Source of the DNA: Actinoallomurus oryzae
GTDB lineage: Bacteria > Actinomycetota > Actinomycetes > Streptosporangiales > Streptosporangiaceae
Assembly: GCF_039541955.1 (NCBI RefSeq)
Contig: NZ_BAABHF010000022.1
Coordinates: forward strand, 124,001 to 188,000
Length of the DNA: 64,000 bases
Reading direction: 5' to 3'
Shown: positions 26,001-33,645 of the stretch, in pieces
Position numbering within the stretch: position 1 is the first letter of the stretch
Layout of the letters: the number at the start of each line of letters is the position of its first letter
Notes under the pieces: model-generated
The model's input: the letters and a program-made list of their open reading frames with translations, nothing else
Told to the model about the DNA's origin: nothing
Databases searched by the model: none
Position numbers and translations under genes: made by a program

Positions 26001-28517
26001 CCGGGTTCGGTGTCACCGGACGAGATCGCGACCATCGTCGAACGCCTCGGCCGGCTACCCGAACGGCCCGTCCCCGGACAGTCGCTGCTCTACCCCGATC
26101 TGCAGAAGCTCCGCGAACTGCTGCGCCGCATCGAGCAGGCACGCACCGACGGCGACCAGGCCACGCTGGACGGCCTCGAACGTGAGTTGCGTGAGACTCT
26201 GCGCACCGTGGTCACCCGCCCCCAGGTCGGCGGTGGCGCGGCGATAACGCTCCCCGTGCCGGCGAGCGTTCCCGAGATGCCGCAGGCGGCCCCGGAGTGG
26301 CAGCCGTACGCCGAGCCGAGCGTCACCTCCGGCACCAGGCCGGAATTCTCCCCGCTTCCCGGGAGAGAGGTGGAACGGCCCACCGGCACCGATCAGACGC
26401 CGCGCAGCTCGTACGGGCCGATCCCGGTCCAGCGACAGCCTCAGCAGAACGGCCTGTCGATCCAGGAGCACTCCACGGCCGCCAACGCCACGGGCGGCCT
26501 GCCGGACCTCAACTGCAGCCGGAGCGGTCCGGCATGCGACACCTGCCTGGGCCACATGGAGCGGGGACGTTGCGTCGGCCCCGACCCGTACGGAGGCCTG
26601 GTCAACGACCTCTGCTTCGGTCACATGGAGAACGGCCGCTGCGTCGAGGACCTGCACGACGGGCCCGGCAACGACATCTGCTTCGGCCACATGGAGAACG
26701 GCCACTGCATCGAGGACCTGCACGACGGGCCCGGCAACGACATCTGCTTCGGCCACATGGAGAACGGCCACTGCATCGAGGACCTGCACGACGGACCCGG
26801 CAACGACATCTGCTTCGGCCACATGGAGAACGGCCACTGCATCGAAGACCTGCACGACGGACCCGGCAACGACATCTGCCTGGGCCACCGGGAGAACGGT
26901 CGATGCATCGAGGATCGCGACATCTCGTTTTCGACGACGGCGTACGCCGGTGGGACCGATCTGTGGGATGACGAACAGGGGCAGTCCGAGCAGACCCGCG
27001 ACAGCGTGCAGACGGGTATCGGCGGGTTCGGCTTCTCGATGATGACGGGCGGAATGGGGGGAAGCGGTGGCGGGCCCTTCGGGAACGGCAACGGCTCCCA
27101 GCGCCCGAAGATCGCTTCTCTCTGCCCGGGCGGGACCTGCTCGGCGAACAACACCACGAGCGGCGGCCACAACGAGGCCTTGGCCTCCGCGATCTGCGCT
27201 CAGTTCGACTGCACGGGCACGGACATCACGGCGCAGAGCGGCGCGACCGGTTACTGCCACAAGGACGGCTCCTGCGGCTGGCCGATGCCCGACACGGGCG
27301 ACGCCGGCCAAGCCCTCGACGTCACCTACTGCCACAAGGACGGGACGTGCGGCTGGGACTCTCAGGACGGTCCGTCGCACTCCGGGACCACACCGCCCGG
27401 TTGCCAGGCGACCACGACCGGGGGGTTGATCTGCCAGACCACGAACGCCCACGGCGACGAGACCTCGTGCGTCTACCTCCAGGCCACCGCGGACTGCGGA
27501 AGCACGGGCGCCGACGGGTCCGGTACCCGCTGCGCCGGCACCACCGCCGACCACACGTGCACGCTGACCTATCCCGACAAGCGCACCCAGACGTGCCGGA
27601 CCTCGTCCACCGGCACGAGCTGCGACGGTCAACTGGCCGGAGACCAGGGCACCCAGCACTGCGACTTCGGCACCGACGGCCGCACGCACTGCGTCACCAA
27701 GAAGGGAGACGTCACCGTCGACTGCACCGGTCACGGCGACACGAACGACCACTGCGTGCGGACCGGCGGCCAAGACACTCATGACACCGGCTCGAAACCC
27801 ACCGGATCGAAGACCACCATCGACATCGGCCATCGGCCGCCGCTCGTCACCACCGACGACGGCGGCAGCGAACCGCCGACGCCGTTCAAGCCCGGTACGG
27901 AGGTCACGAAAGCCCTGTGCGAACAGGTGAACACGTGCGAGAGCGGCGATCAGAACAGCGGCGACCAGAACTGCCCACCGGCCGGTTGCGCCGGAGGCAG
28001 CGCGGACTTCGACAACGATGACGGCCCTCATTTCGACCATGACAACAACGGTCCGCAGGAGGACGACGGGACGGTCAACGTCACCGACCCGGGCATCCAC
28101 CTGCTGACCGCCGAGTGCGGCACCAACCCCTGCTACAAGGCGAACGACGACGACACCGACGGCGGAAACGACCCCAGTGACGCCACGGCCGGCAGCCGCC
28201 AGGAAACCGACGACCAGAACAGCGCCGACTCGGGAGACAAGAACGACGACGACGGGGAAAAGACCGGCGACGACAAGGGAGATGACCAGAACACCGCTGC
28301 CCAGAACAACCAGCAGAACGGTGACGACGGAGCCGACAGCGGTTCTCAGCAGCCCACCGCACCCGCCCCGCCCGCCGCGGCACCCGCGCCCACCCCGACG
28401 CCGACTCCCCCGGTCACGCCCGACAACACGGCCGAGAACTACGACCATGACCAGAACGCCGAGGTGAACAACCCGCCCGAACAAAGCGGCGGAGGGACCG
28501 GAGGCTCCGTGCGGTGA
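23049..28517 (+). CDS. Giant Cys-rich exported protein with tandem repeats, unknown family
   Basis: A 1822-residue protein whose ATG abuts the previous stop. Two hydrophobic segments (about 6-25 and 32-50) act as signal or anchor. Residues about 160-510 are helical and coiled-coil-like. About 520-860 are beta-rich (YRVFRHSVNPYAGLLPV, WDFGVGLLVVFPIFVNRL). A Pro/Thr/Glu linker and further helices follow. Residues 1164-1296 hold six tandem units, C-[FL]-GH-[MR]-E-x-G-x-C, of 22-23 residues. Beyond these are a glycine-rich patch, two YCHKDG-[ST]-CGW units and many more cysteines. The last 300 or so residues are acidic Asp/Asn/Gln-rich and end in a proline-rich tail. No enzyme motif is recognised. 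The design suggests a large disulfide-rich surface protein. Confidence 0.75.
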   Translation: MHTLESIRIVAGAFAVVFGCVGALGRCRFGSVVRFVATGVIVAVLVGDLGVPTSPAGVRPVRAETSTAAPPPGQDASLPEELPDLLGRLQRASSPRRATASRTPAGRTARTSSARSRTRPRRTSQSPPVRRAQFFQGSGGGGRRRPPTATGGDARDDPSDPGQPENWSAEIQARINAQENRIRWEFPELKAALEDREKARPLRDALALLQTLIDRDEELRRDALDALARQRQAQRPDPNVGPLGRRMAEKLQRLIAGYAAESALDAAREGQWLARLERLAGETKPSASDAALLREYGAGLPSSVAATLRYALLVYRYFEERGLAEQVMDGGYTLRRDTESAASVLQRIRRLENDLWFAEWDQDTRKIRKLRGEIDALDRRLARIERRENLRQSRGGRPDDVEAAVTKTLRTSVWLRRTHGLGGLIEYFRRKDRTRIDRLEDRRAARAGLASLLRALARTKKELAALDAETAPSAKDRRDRIRLQAALRNILGDLARWRPDDPARTPVPPRSTMTTIASPADERTGRPASTSTVELHNVESPETSRNPLKWAGAEITQLTPPTSHYRVFRHSVNPYAGLLPVTVFSQAKYEVRMPDGSVYDVTAKHDFKRVELRSPTEMLRYSGSVNGPPNAPFTVPVHGYDVLVIPRTYVSVENGLLLPGSDDVYGLTGKVDLKVTTRYSPHAGEERTLPWTWSHAEPATGKDLVKDSPGARMAPQHKWDFGVGLLVVFPIFVNRLKVGSVGGVLQIQYTNENKGQTRTAGLTPRQTLWELVHATRRDWEYNFSREFVASTFFSLGDQNPLIPQPGAISPAYGGFNLSGVNLNYVAGRSIGQAPDLIDKAISLIPGFGRKLREHAEEAALQSLAEIQQQAREELKNTQDADRWEREDGSRTVPSTPVRTPAQNPDATAQPEATQQPEPTEQPEASPDTAQDPGTAPTSSDSGDWLSDIVSPEENDEDPATSPTNLERRRLLNELARLYDRLIADPGSVSPDEIATIVERLGRLPERPVPGQSLLYPDLQKLRELLRRIEQARTDGDQATLDGLERELRETLRTVVTRPQVGGGAAITLPVPASVPEMPQAAPEWQPYAEPSVTSGTRPEFSPLPGREVERPTGTDQTPRSSYGPIPVQRQPQQNGLSIQEHSTAANATGGLPDLNCSRSGPACDTCLGHMERGRCVGPDPYGGLVNDLCFGHMENGRCVEDLHDGPGNDICFGHMENGHCIEDLHDGPGNDICFGHMENGHCIEDLHDGPGNDICFGHMENGHCIEDLHDGPGNDICLGHRENGRCIEDRDISFSTTAYAGGTDLWDDEQGQSEQTRDSVQTGIGGFGFSMMTGGMGGSGGGPFGNGNGSQRPKIASLCPGGTCSANNTTSGGHNEALASAICAQFDCTGTDITAQSGATGYCHKDGSCGWPMPDTGDAGQALDVTYCHKDGTCGWDSQDGPSHSGTTPPGCQATTTGGLICQTTNAHGDETSCVYLQATADCGSTGADGSGTRCAGTTADHTCTLTYPDKRTQTCRTSSTGTSCDGQLAGDQGTQHCDFGTDGRTHCVTKKGDVTVDCTGHGDTNDHCVRTGGQDTHDTGSKPTGSKTTIDIGHRPPLVTTDDGGSEPPTPFKPGTEVTKALCEQVNTCESGDQNSGDQNCPPAGCAGGSADFDNDDGPHFDHDNNGPQEDDGTVNVTDPGIHLLTAECGTNPCYKANDDDTDGGNDPSDATAGSRQETDDQNSADSGDKNDDDGEKTGDDKGDDQNTAAQNNQQNGDDGADSGSQQPTAPAPPAAAPAPTPTPTPPVTPDNTAENYDHDQNAEVNNPPEQSGGGTGGSVR
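26538..26936 (+). repeat. 66-bp in-frame tandem repeat, six units
   Basis: Units start at 26538 (degenerate, 69 bp), 26607, 26673, 26739, 26805 and 26871 (last unit partial and divergent). Units at 26673, 26739 and 26805 are almost identical in DNA, differing at a few third positions, so the expansion is recent. Each encodes a 22-residue Cys-x8-Cys module centred on GHMENG. Confidence 0.95.
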
Positions 28518-28519
28518 GG

Positions 28520-28533
28520 GGCCGCCGGCGGCC
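28520..28533. terminator. Short GC hairpin after the giant Cys-rich gene
   Basis: A 14-bp self-complementary stretch (GGCCG-CCGG-CGGCC) starts 3 bp after the stop codon. It is a weak candidate terminator without a T-tract, placed before the MFS gene. Confidence 0.3.
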
Positions 28534-28584
28534 GGGCTATGGTGCCGAGGGCCGTCGAGAAGCCCGTACCCGTGGAGAGTGGAC

Positions 28585-29808
28585 ATGGCCCTGTCGCGCG
28601 CGTTGGTCCGATTGCTGGCGCTGACCTGCGGCGTCACGATCGCGAACATCTACTACGCGCAGCCGCTGGTCCACGGCATCGCCCACGATCTGGGGACGGC
28701 CCAGTCCTCGGCCGGTGCGCTCGTCACCGCGACGCAGCTCGGGTACGCCGCCGGGTTGCTGCTGGTCGTACCGCTCGGCGACATCATCGCCCGCCGGCCT
28801 CTGCTCACCACGTTGCTGGCGGTCGACGCGGTGGCGCTGGCGGCCACCGCCTTCGCTCCGGGGCTGGGAGTGCTGAGCGTGCTGGCCGTGCTCATCGGCC
28901 TCTCCTCGGTCGTGGTGCAGATGCTCATCCCGTACGCCGCCACGCTCGCCGCTCCCGACCAGCGTGCCCGGATCATCGGCACGCTCATGGGCGCCCTGCT
29001 GCTGGGCATCCTGCTCTCCCGTACGTTCGCCGGTGTCGTGGCCGGCGCCGCCGGATGGCGCGGCGTCTACGCCGTCGCGGCCGGGCTGATGGCCGTCACC
29101 GCGATCACGGTGAGCCGCGTACTGCCGGCCGATGCCCGTGAGGTCGGGATCGGCTACCTCGCCCAGATGCGCGCCGTCGTACGGCTGGCGCGGCGCGAGC
29201 CGGTGCTGCGCCTGCGGTCGCTGGTCGGTGCGGCGCAGTTCGCGGCGTTCAGCTGCTTCTGGACGACCGTGACGTTTCTGCTGTCGAGCCGGTCGTTCGG
29301 CTACTCCCAGACCGAGATCGGGCTCTTCGCGCTGGTCGGCGCGGCGGGCGCGGGCTGTGTGCTCTTCGGCGGACGGCTGCTGGACCGGCACCGGAACCTG
29401 GCGTGGCCGGTCACCGGCGTCGCCCTCGTCCTGTTTCTGGGCTCGTTCGGCGTCCTCGCCGCCGGCACGTACGGGCTGGTCTGGCTGGTCGTCGGCGCGC
29501 TGCTCATGGACGCCTGCAGCCAGGCGGTCCACGTGACCAACCAAGCGGTGCTCTACGACCTGGTGGACGGCGCCCGATCCCGGATCACCACCGTGTACAT
29601 GACCGTCTACTTCGTCGGCGGAGCGCTCGGTACGACGGCGGGCACGGCGTCGTACGACCGCTGGGGCTGGGGCGGCGCCTGCGCGACCGCGGCCGGGTTC
29701 TGCGTCCTGGCGCTGCTCGCCTGGTCGGCCGCCCACCGGCACGAGCGGTCCGTGACCTCCGGCGCCGCGGAGCCTCGCGCGGAGGTCGCCCGGGACGGAG
29801 CGCGATGA
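28585..29808 (+). CDS. MFS transporter, 12-TM (NepI/AraJ-like)
   Basis: A 407-residue membrane protein with about 12 helices. TM1 carries NIYYAQPLV, typical of the YgaY/NepI/AraJ-like MFS group, and the loop 2-3 motif is PLGDIIARRPLL. A central loop (ADAREVGIGYLAQMRAVVRLARREPVLR) splits two six-helix halves. The group exports sugars, nucleosides or drugs with protons; the substrate is unknown. ATG 28585 has GGAGA 6 nt upstream and is preferred to the GTG at 28579. It is convergent with the LtrA gene, with a 10-bp gap. Confidence 0.87.
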   Translation: MALSRALVRLLALTCGVTIANIYYAQPLVHGIAHDLGTAQSSAGALVTATQLGYAAGLLLVVPLGDIIARRPLLTTLLAVDAVALAATAFAPGLGVLSVLAVLIGLSSVVVQMLIPYAATLAAPDQRARIIGTLMGALLLGILLSRTFAGVVAGAAGWRGVYAVAAGLMAVTAITVSRVLPADAREVGIGYLAQMRAVVRLARREPVLRLRSLVGAAQFAAFSCFWTTVTFLLSSRSFGYSQTEIGLFALVGAAGAGCVLFGGRLLDRHRNLAWPVTGVALVLFLGSFGVLAAGTYGLVWLVVGALLMDACSQAVHVTNQAVLYDLVDGARSRITTVYMTVYFVGGALGTTAGTASYDRWGWGGACATAAGFCVLALLAWSAAHRHERSVTSGAAEPRAEVARDGAR

Positions 29809-29818
29809 CCCGCAGGCC

Positions 29819-31015
29819 CTACGCCTCCGGCCGGCCCCGCCCGGCGGCGATGGTGACGGTGACCAGCAGGACGCAGACGACGGCGATGGCCGCGACCACG
29901 GTGGCCGAGCCGATCGCCGGCGCCGCCAACGGCAGGAGGGCGACGGCGGCGACGCCGCCCACCACCGCACCGGGGTTGATCGCCCCCTGCGGGGCGAGGG
30001 GCGCCTGCACCAGCCGGAGGAGGGCCAGGAAGACGACGACGGGGATCGCGACGGCGTAGCAGATCGCCCGGGACGACGGCTCGATCTCGTGTCCGGTCTG
30101 CTCGACGGCGACTTCCAGTCCGGCGCCGAGGGCCGCGAGGCTCGCGAAGATGGCGTAGTGGCCGTATCCCCACAGGTACGACCGGTCGCGACGGTCGCGG
30201 AGGCCTTCGCCGGCCGGGGCGAGGAAGTAGATCCACCAGAGGGCGAACAACAGGGCCAGGCCGGACAGAGCGATGGTGACGAAGGATCCGCTGATGGCGG
30301 TCTCGCGGAGCGCGCCCTCCACTCCCCGGGCCACGGCGAGGACGCTCTCGCCGAGCAGGATGATCACGAACAGCCCGTAGCGCTCGGCGATGTGGTGCGG
30401 GTGCCAGTTGGTGGACCTGGCGCGTTCCGCCCACAGAGGCACCAGCAGCTCGAGGACGTCCAGGCAGACGAACAGCGGCAGCCGAACGGACGAGGCGTCG
30501 CCGAAGAAGAGACGGAGCACCCAGCCCACCTGCACGACGGTGATGCCGGCGGCGTACCGCAGCGCGGTGCGCCGGCTCGCCCGGTCCTCGGCGCCGGCCC
30601 GCAGCCACTGGACGACGAGCGCGATCCGCATGATGAAGTAGCCGAGTGTCACGGCGCGGTAGTCGGAGTGGTCGAACGCGGCCGGCACGCCCGCGGCGAG
30701 GACGAGCACGCCGGCCATCTGCACCATGGTCAGCAGCCGGTACGGGACGTCGTCGGTGTCGTACGACGACGCGAACCAGGTGAAGTTCATCCACGCCCAC
30801 CAGATCGCGAAGAAGACCTGGAGGAACGGCATCAGCCGGCTCAGGCCGTGCCCGTCGGCGACGCCGTGCGCGAGCTGGTCGGTGATCGCCGCGACCGCCA
30901 CCACGAAGGTGAGATCGAACAGCAGCTCCAGCGGGCTCGAGACGCGGTGAGGCTCGTCGATCGGGCGCGCGCTCATCCGAACCCAGATCCGGCTTCTCGT
31001 ACGGGCTGACGGCAC
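29819..31015 (-). CDS. ltrA: LtrA-family (low temperature requirement A) membrane protein
   Basis: About 398 residues with roughly ten membrane helices. The family hallmarks are present: the N-terminal SPLELLFDLTFVVAVA, WWAWMNFTWFASSYDTDD, HHIAERYGLFVIILLGESVLAV in the middle and YGHYAIFASLAALGAGLE. LtrA was named for a low-temperature growth phenotype in Listeria; its biochemical role is not established. AGGAG is well placed for the GTG at 31015; GTG 31021 is too close to it, and ATG 30976 is a shorter option. Confidence 0.85.
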   Translation of the reverse strand: MPSARTRSRIWVRMSARPIDEPHRVSSPLELLFDLTFVVAVAAITDQLAHGVADGHGLSRLMPFLQVFFAIWWAWMNFTWFASSYDTDDVPYRLLTMVQMAGVLVLAAGVPAAFDHSDYRAVTLGYFIMRIALVVQWLRAGAEDRASRRTALRYAAGITVVQVGWVLRLFFGDASSVRLPLFVCLDVLELLVPLWAERARSTNWHPHHIAERYGLFVIILLGESVLAVARGVEGALRETAISGSFVTIALSGLALLFALWWIYFLAPAGEGLRDRRDRSYLWGYGHYAIFASLAALGAGLEVAVEQTGHEIEPSSRAICYAVAIPVVVFLALLRLVQAPLAPQGAINPGAVVGGVAAVALLPLAAPAIGSATVVAAIAVVCVLLVTVTIAAGRGRPEA

Positions 31016-31133
31016 GCTCACGCTCCTGTCGTCATCGGGCGGTGCTGTCTCCGGGACAGGACAGTCTTCAGGCCGGGGACGCCTCGACGCCAGGGGTGCG
31101 CACGCCGACAGTTCAGCATGACCTAGCGAGGAA

Positions 31134-31159
31134 CCCCGGCCCCTTGAGTTCAGGGCCGG
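31134..31159 (+). repeat. Left-end hairpin of the IS605-type element
   Basis: Perfect 8-bp stem (CCCGGCCC / GGGCCGGG) with a 10-nt loop. Y1 transposases recognise such subterminal hairpins. The rest of the 31016-31315 gap holds only upstream sequence of tnpB, with a TACGGT -10-like box at 31302-31307 just before the GTG. Confidence 0.65.
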
Positions 31160-31315
31160 GAGGAATCGCTTCCCTCGTGTGCGGCGTACTAGCGCCGCCT
31201 GGGCCGGTGCTCGGGCGCGGGAGACCAGGTGTGTGCGCAGGGGGTGTAGGCGACGCTGTGGTTATCGGTGAATTCCCACCTTGCATGACACAGAAGAACG
31301 CTACGGTTACCTTCT

Positions 31316-32473
31316 GTGAAGATCGTGGTGCAGGTCAAACTCATGCCAGATGCCGGGCAGGCGCTGGCGCTTGAGCGGACCCTGCACACGGTGAACGATG
31401 CGGCGAACTGGGTATCGGCTGTGGCGTTCGAGCAGGGTGTGCCGCACCTGTACGAGCTGCGTAAGCACACCTACGCCGAGCTGAAGTCCCGGGGACTGGG
31501 GGCACAAGCCGCCCAGCACGTCATCAAGAAGGTCCGTGACGCCTACACCGCGTTGAAGGCGAACATCGCTGCGGGGAACCTCGGCAAGCCGGGCACTCGC
31601 CGTCGGGTCAAGGCCGAGACCAAACCGATCGTGTTCCGTCCCGAGGCCGCGCAACCGTATGACGACCGGTGCTTGTCGTGGCAGTACGACGCCGCCACCG
31701 TGTCGGTGTGGACCACCGACGGCCGGATGAAGAACATTGCGTTCGCCTGCTCGGCGGGTGCGCTCAAAACGCTGCAGACCTATCGGCAGGGCGAATCCGA
31801 TCTGATCCGGCGTGACGGGGTGTTCTATCTGATCGCCACGTGTGAGGTGCCCGAGGCCGAGCGGTACGAGCCCGGCCGGTTCATCGGTATGGACCTGGGC
31901 ATCGCCGCCATCGCCACCACCTCCACCGGTTACAAGGCCGCCGGACGGGGACTCAACCGGCACCGCAGGCGGCAGCTCGAACTACGCCGCAAGCTCCAGA
32001 ACAAGCGCACCAAGTCCGCCAAGCGGCTGCTGAAGAAACGCAGACGCAGGGAAAAGCGTCACGCCGCGAACCAGAACCACATCATCGCCAAGACGATCGT
32101 GACCGAGGCTGAACGCACCTCATCCGGAATCGCCCTGGAGAACCTCAAGGGAATCCGGCAGAGGGTACGGCTCCGCAAGCCCCAACGGGTCACCCTCCAC
32201 TCCTGGGCCTTCGCCCAGCTCGCAGACTTCATCGTCTACAAGGCCAAGCGAGCCGGCGTGCCCGTGGTCTTCGTCGATCCGGCCTACACCTCACAGCAGT
32301 GCTGCGAGTGCGGCCACATCGAGGCCAAGAACCGGGTCAGCCAATCGGTTTTCTGCTGCCGGAACTGCGGGGTCGTTGCCCACGCGGACCGGAACGCCTC
32401 CCGCAACATCGCCCGCAAAGGCGAAGCTGTGTGGACCGCGGGGCGTGAGTCACGCGTCCCTGCCACCCCATAG
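31316..32473 (+). CDS. tnpB: TnpB RNA-guided nuclease of an IS200/IS605-type element
   Basis: A 385-residue protein, full length for compact TnpBs. The RuvC-like active site is intact: Asp in FIGMDLGIAAIA, Glu in GIALENLKGIR, and Asp in VVAHADRNASRNI. A basic helical stretch (ELRRKLQNKRTKSAKRLLKKRRRREK) and the zinc ribbon C-C-x-C...C-C-x-x-C (CCECGH then FCCRNC) lie between. In studied cases TnpB cuts DNA guided by an RNA from the element's right end, favouring retention of the element. The gene starts with GTG close to a -10-like box and may be nearly leaderless. No partner tnpA is present. Confidence 0.92.
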   Translation: MKIVVQVKLMPDAGQALALERTLHTVNDAANWVSAVAFEQGVPHLYELRKHTYAELKSRGLGAQAAQHVIKKVRDAYTALKANIAAGNLGKPGTRRRVKAETKPIVFRPEAAQPYDDRCLSWQYDAATVSVWTTDGRMKNIAFACSAGALKTLQTYRQGESDLIRRDGVFYLIATCEVPEAERYEPGRFIGMDLGIAAIATTSTGYKAAGRGLNRHRRRQLELRRKLQNKRTKSAKRLLKKRRRREKRHAANQNHIIAKTIVTEAERTSSGIALENLKGIRQRVRLRKPQRVTLHSWAFAQLADFIVYKAKRAGVPVVFVDPAYTSQQCCECGHIEAKNRVSQSVFCCRNCGVVAHADRNASRNIARKGEAVWTAGRESRVPATP

Positions 32474-32575
32474 CGGTGACTGGACGGAGGAGCCCACCCA
32501 GCAGCCAGCCGGGGAGCTACCTCCAAACCCGGCCCTTCTTCAGGGCCGAGTCAAGTTGACGATCTCTCGCACTGA
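32330..32575 (+). ncRNA. Predicted right-end guide RNA (omega/reRNA) of the TnpB element
   Basis: In characterised IS605 elements the guide RNA overlaps the 3' end of tnpB and runs to the right end. Here the right-end hairpin (32530-32548) and GTCAAG (32550-32555) mark where the scaffold should stop and the guide begin, at about 32556. The 5' boundary is a guess; no promoter or structure was computed. Confidence 0.4.
32530..32548 (+). repeat. Right-end hairpin of the IS605-type element
   Basis: 7-bp perfect stem CGGCCCT / AGGGCCG with loop TCTTC, followed by the likely cleavage region TCAAG at 32551-32555. Confidence 0.65.
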
Positions 32576-32641
32576 GGACGCGTCACGCGAACTCATGCGG
32601 CATGATGCGTCTGGGTTGATCGAAAGCGGAGCGGCGCAGTC

Positions 32642-33520
32642 ATGGGCTTGAGAGACCGAGTGGGCGACGTCAGGCGCGCGGCCGGCGCGGGCCTGGACAA
32701 GGGCCGGGAAGCCGCGAGCGCGGGCCTGGACAAAGGCCGGGAAGCCGCGAGCGCGGGCCTGGACAAGGCCGCGAGTCTGGACAAGGAGGCCATCCAGGCC
32801 GCCGGCCGGGGCGCCGTGGCGACCGCCAGACAGGCCGACGACTGGGTCCTGGAGCAGCTCAAGGCCGTCCGGCCGCCGACGCTTCCGCTGACCGAGACCT
32901 GGAAGCTGTCGATCGGCGGGATCGTCGCCGCTCACCCGAAGGCACCCCGCCTGACGGGTCGGCTCCTCGCCCCGCTCGACAGGTTCGGCGCGATCGAGAT
33001 CGGGCCCGACGAGATCGGGTTCGACGGCGACACGGCCGGGTGGGACAGGGTCACCGAGGTCCGCACCCGTAACCTCTCCGAACTCGCCGTCGGCGCCTTC
33101 TGGAACTTCGCGATCGACGATCTGCGCAACCGGCTGCCTCCGGTTCCGGGCCGCAAGTGGGCGGTCACCAAGGTTCTCCAGGTTCTGCTCGCCATGACGG
33201 TGGACCTCGAGAAGCAGGCCGAGAAGGCCGAGGAGGAAGACGGCCCGCAACCCGTCGCCTGCGAGATCATCCATCGCGGGCTTATCCAGCGGAACAAGGA
33301 GATGACGACCGGCCTGTTCTCCGCGCTCGCGCTGTGCTCGCTCCCCCAGGTGGGCGAGGCCCTGGCGGCCGCCGCCACCGAGAGGGGAATCCCGGTCGTG
33401 CCCGCCGAGCCGTACCCACACGTCTCGACCAACGAGCGCGTGCTGAGAATGCGCCGGCAGCGCGAGGCGCTCGCCGCGAAGGCCCACGAGCTGGAGAGCG
33501 CCGCCGACGAAGAGGCCTGA
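32642..33520 (+). CDS. Conserved-looking cytoplasmic protein of unknown function with N-terminal 11-residue repeats
   Basis: A 292-residue soluble, helix-rich protein. Residues 16-42 are two and a half copies of AGLDKGREAAS, an amphipathic 11-residue repeat of the kind that lies along a membrane or coils. The body has a small beta region (LPLTETWKLSIGGIVAAHP, IEIGPDEIGFDGD) followed by long helices and a charged C-terminus. No signal peptide, membrane helix or catalytic motif is visible. It begins about 87 bp after the right end of the TnpB element and is probably a resident gene whose upstream DNA the element entered. I do not recognise the family. Confidence 0.65.
   Translation: MGLRDRVGDVRRAAGAGLDKGREAASAGLDKGREAASAGLDKAASLDKEAIQAAGRGAVATARQADDWVLEQLKAVRPPTLPLTETWKLSIGGIVAAHPKAPRLTGRLLAPLDRFGAIEIGPDEIGFDGDTAGWDRVTEVRTRNLSELAVGAFWNFAIDDLRNRLPPVPGRKWAVTKVLQVLLAMTVDLEKQAEKAEEEDGPQPVACEIIHRGLIQRNKEMTTGLFSALALCSLPQVGEALAAAATERGIPVVPAEPYPHVSTNERVLRMRRQREALAAKAHELESAADEEA
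32687..32767 (+). repeat. 33-bp in-frame tandem repeat
   Basis: Two full units (32687-32719 and 32720-32752) and a 15-bp partial unit (32753-32767) encode AGLDKGREAAS repeats. The DNA copies differ at a single position, so the duplication is recent. Confidence 0.9.
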
Positions 33521-33645
33521 CGGGTACGGTCAGGCCTGTCTCACCGCCGCTGACTTTCTGTCGTCTGTTCACTGTCGGAATAACTCTCAGTAGCGTCCCC
33601 TGGGGCCGGGCACGGACGCCCGCGTCATGGAGGAGGTCGTGACTG

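Larger units (their letters stand above)
31121..32555 (+). mobile_element. IS200/IS605-type element carrying tnpB only
   Basis: A tnpB gene is bracketed by two related end hairpins rather than by terminal inverted repeats. The left hairpin is CCCGGCCC (31134-31141) with GGGCCGGG (31152-31159). The right hairpin is CGGCCCT (32530-32536) with AGGGCCG (32542-32548), followed by GTCAAGTTGAC. Both share TTCAGGGCCG. No tnpA is present, so it must rely on a Y1 transposase elsewhere. The exact boundaries are estimates. Confidence 0.75.

Noticed and set aside
26538..26936. Regular repeats considered as a CRISPR array
   Set aside because: Units are directly contiguous 66-bp coding repeats without spacers, in frame inside a long gene.
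26055..28649. 864-residue minus-strand open frame over the giant Cys-rich gene
   Set aside because: Val/Gly/Arg-rich shadow that repeats the tandem units in antisense; no start signal and no domain.
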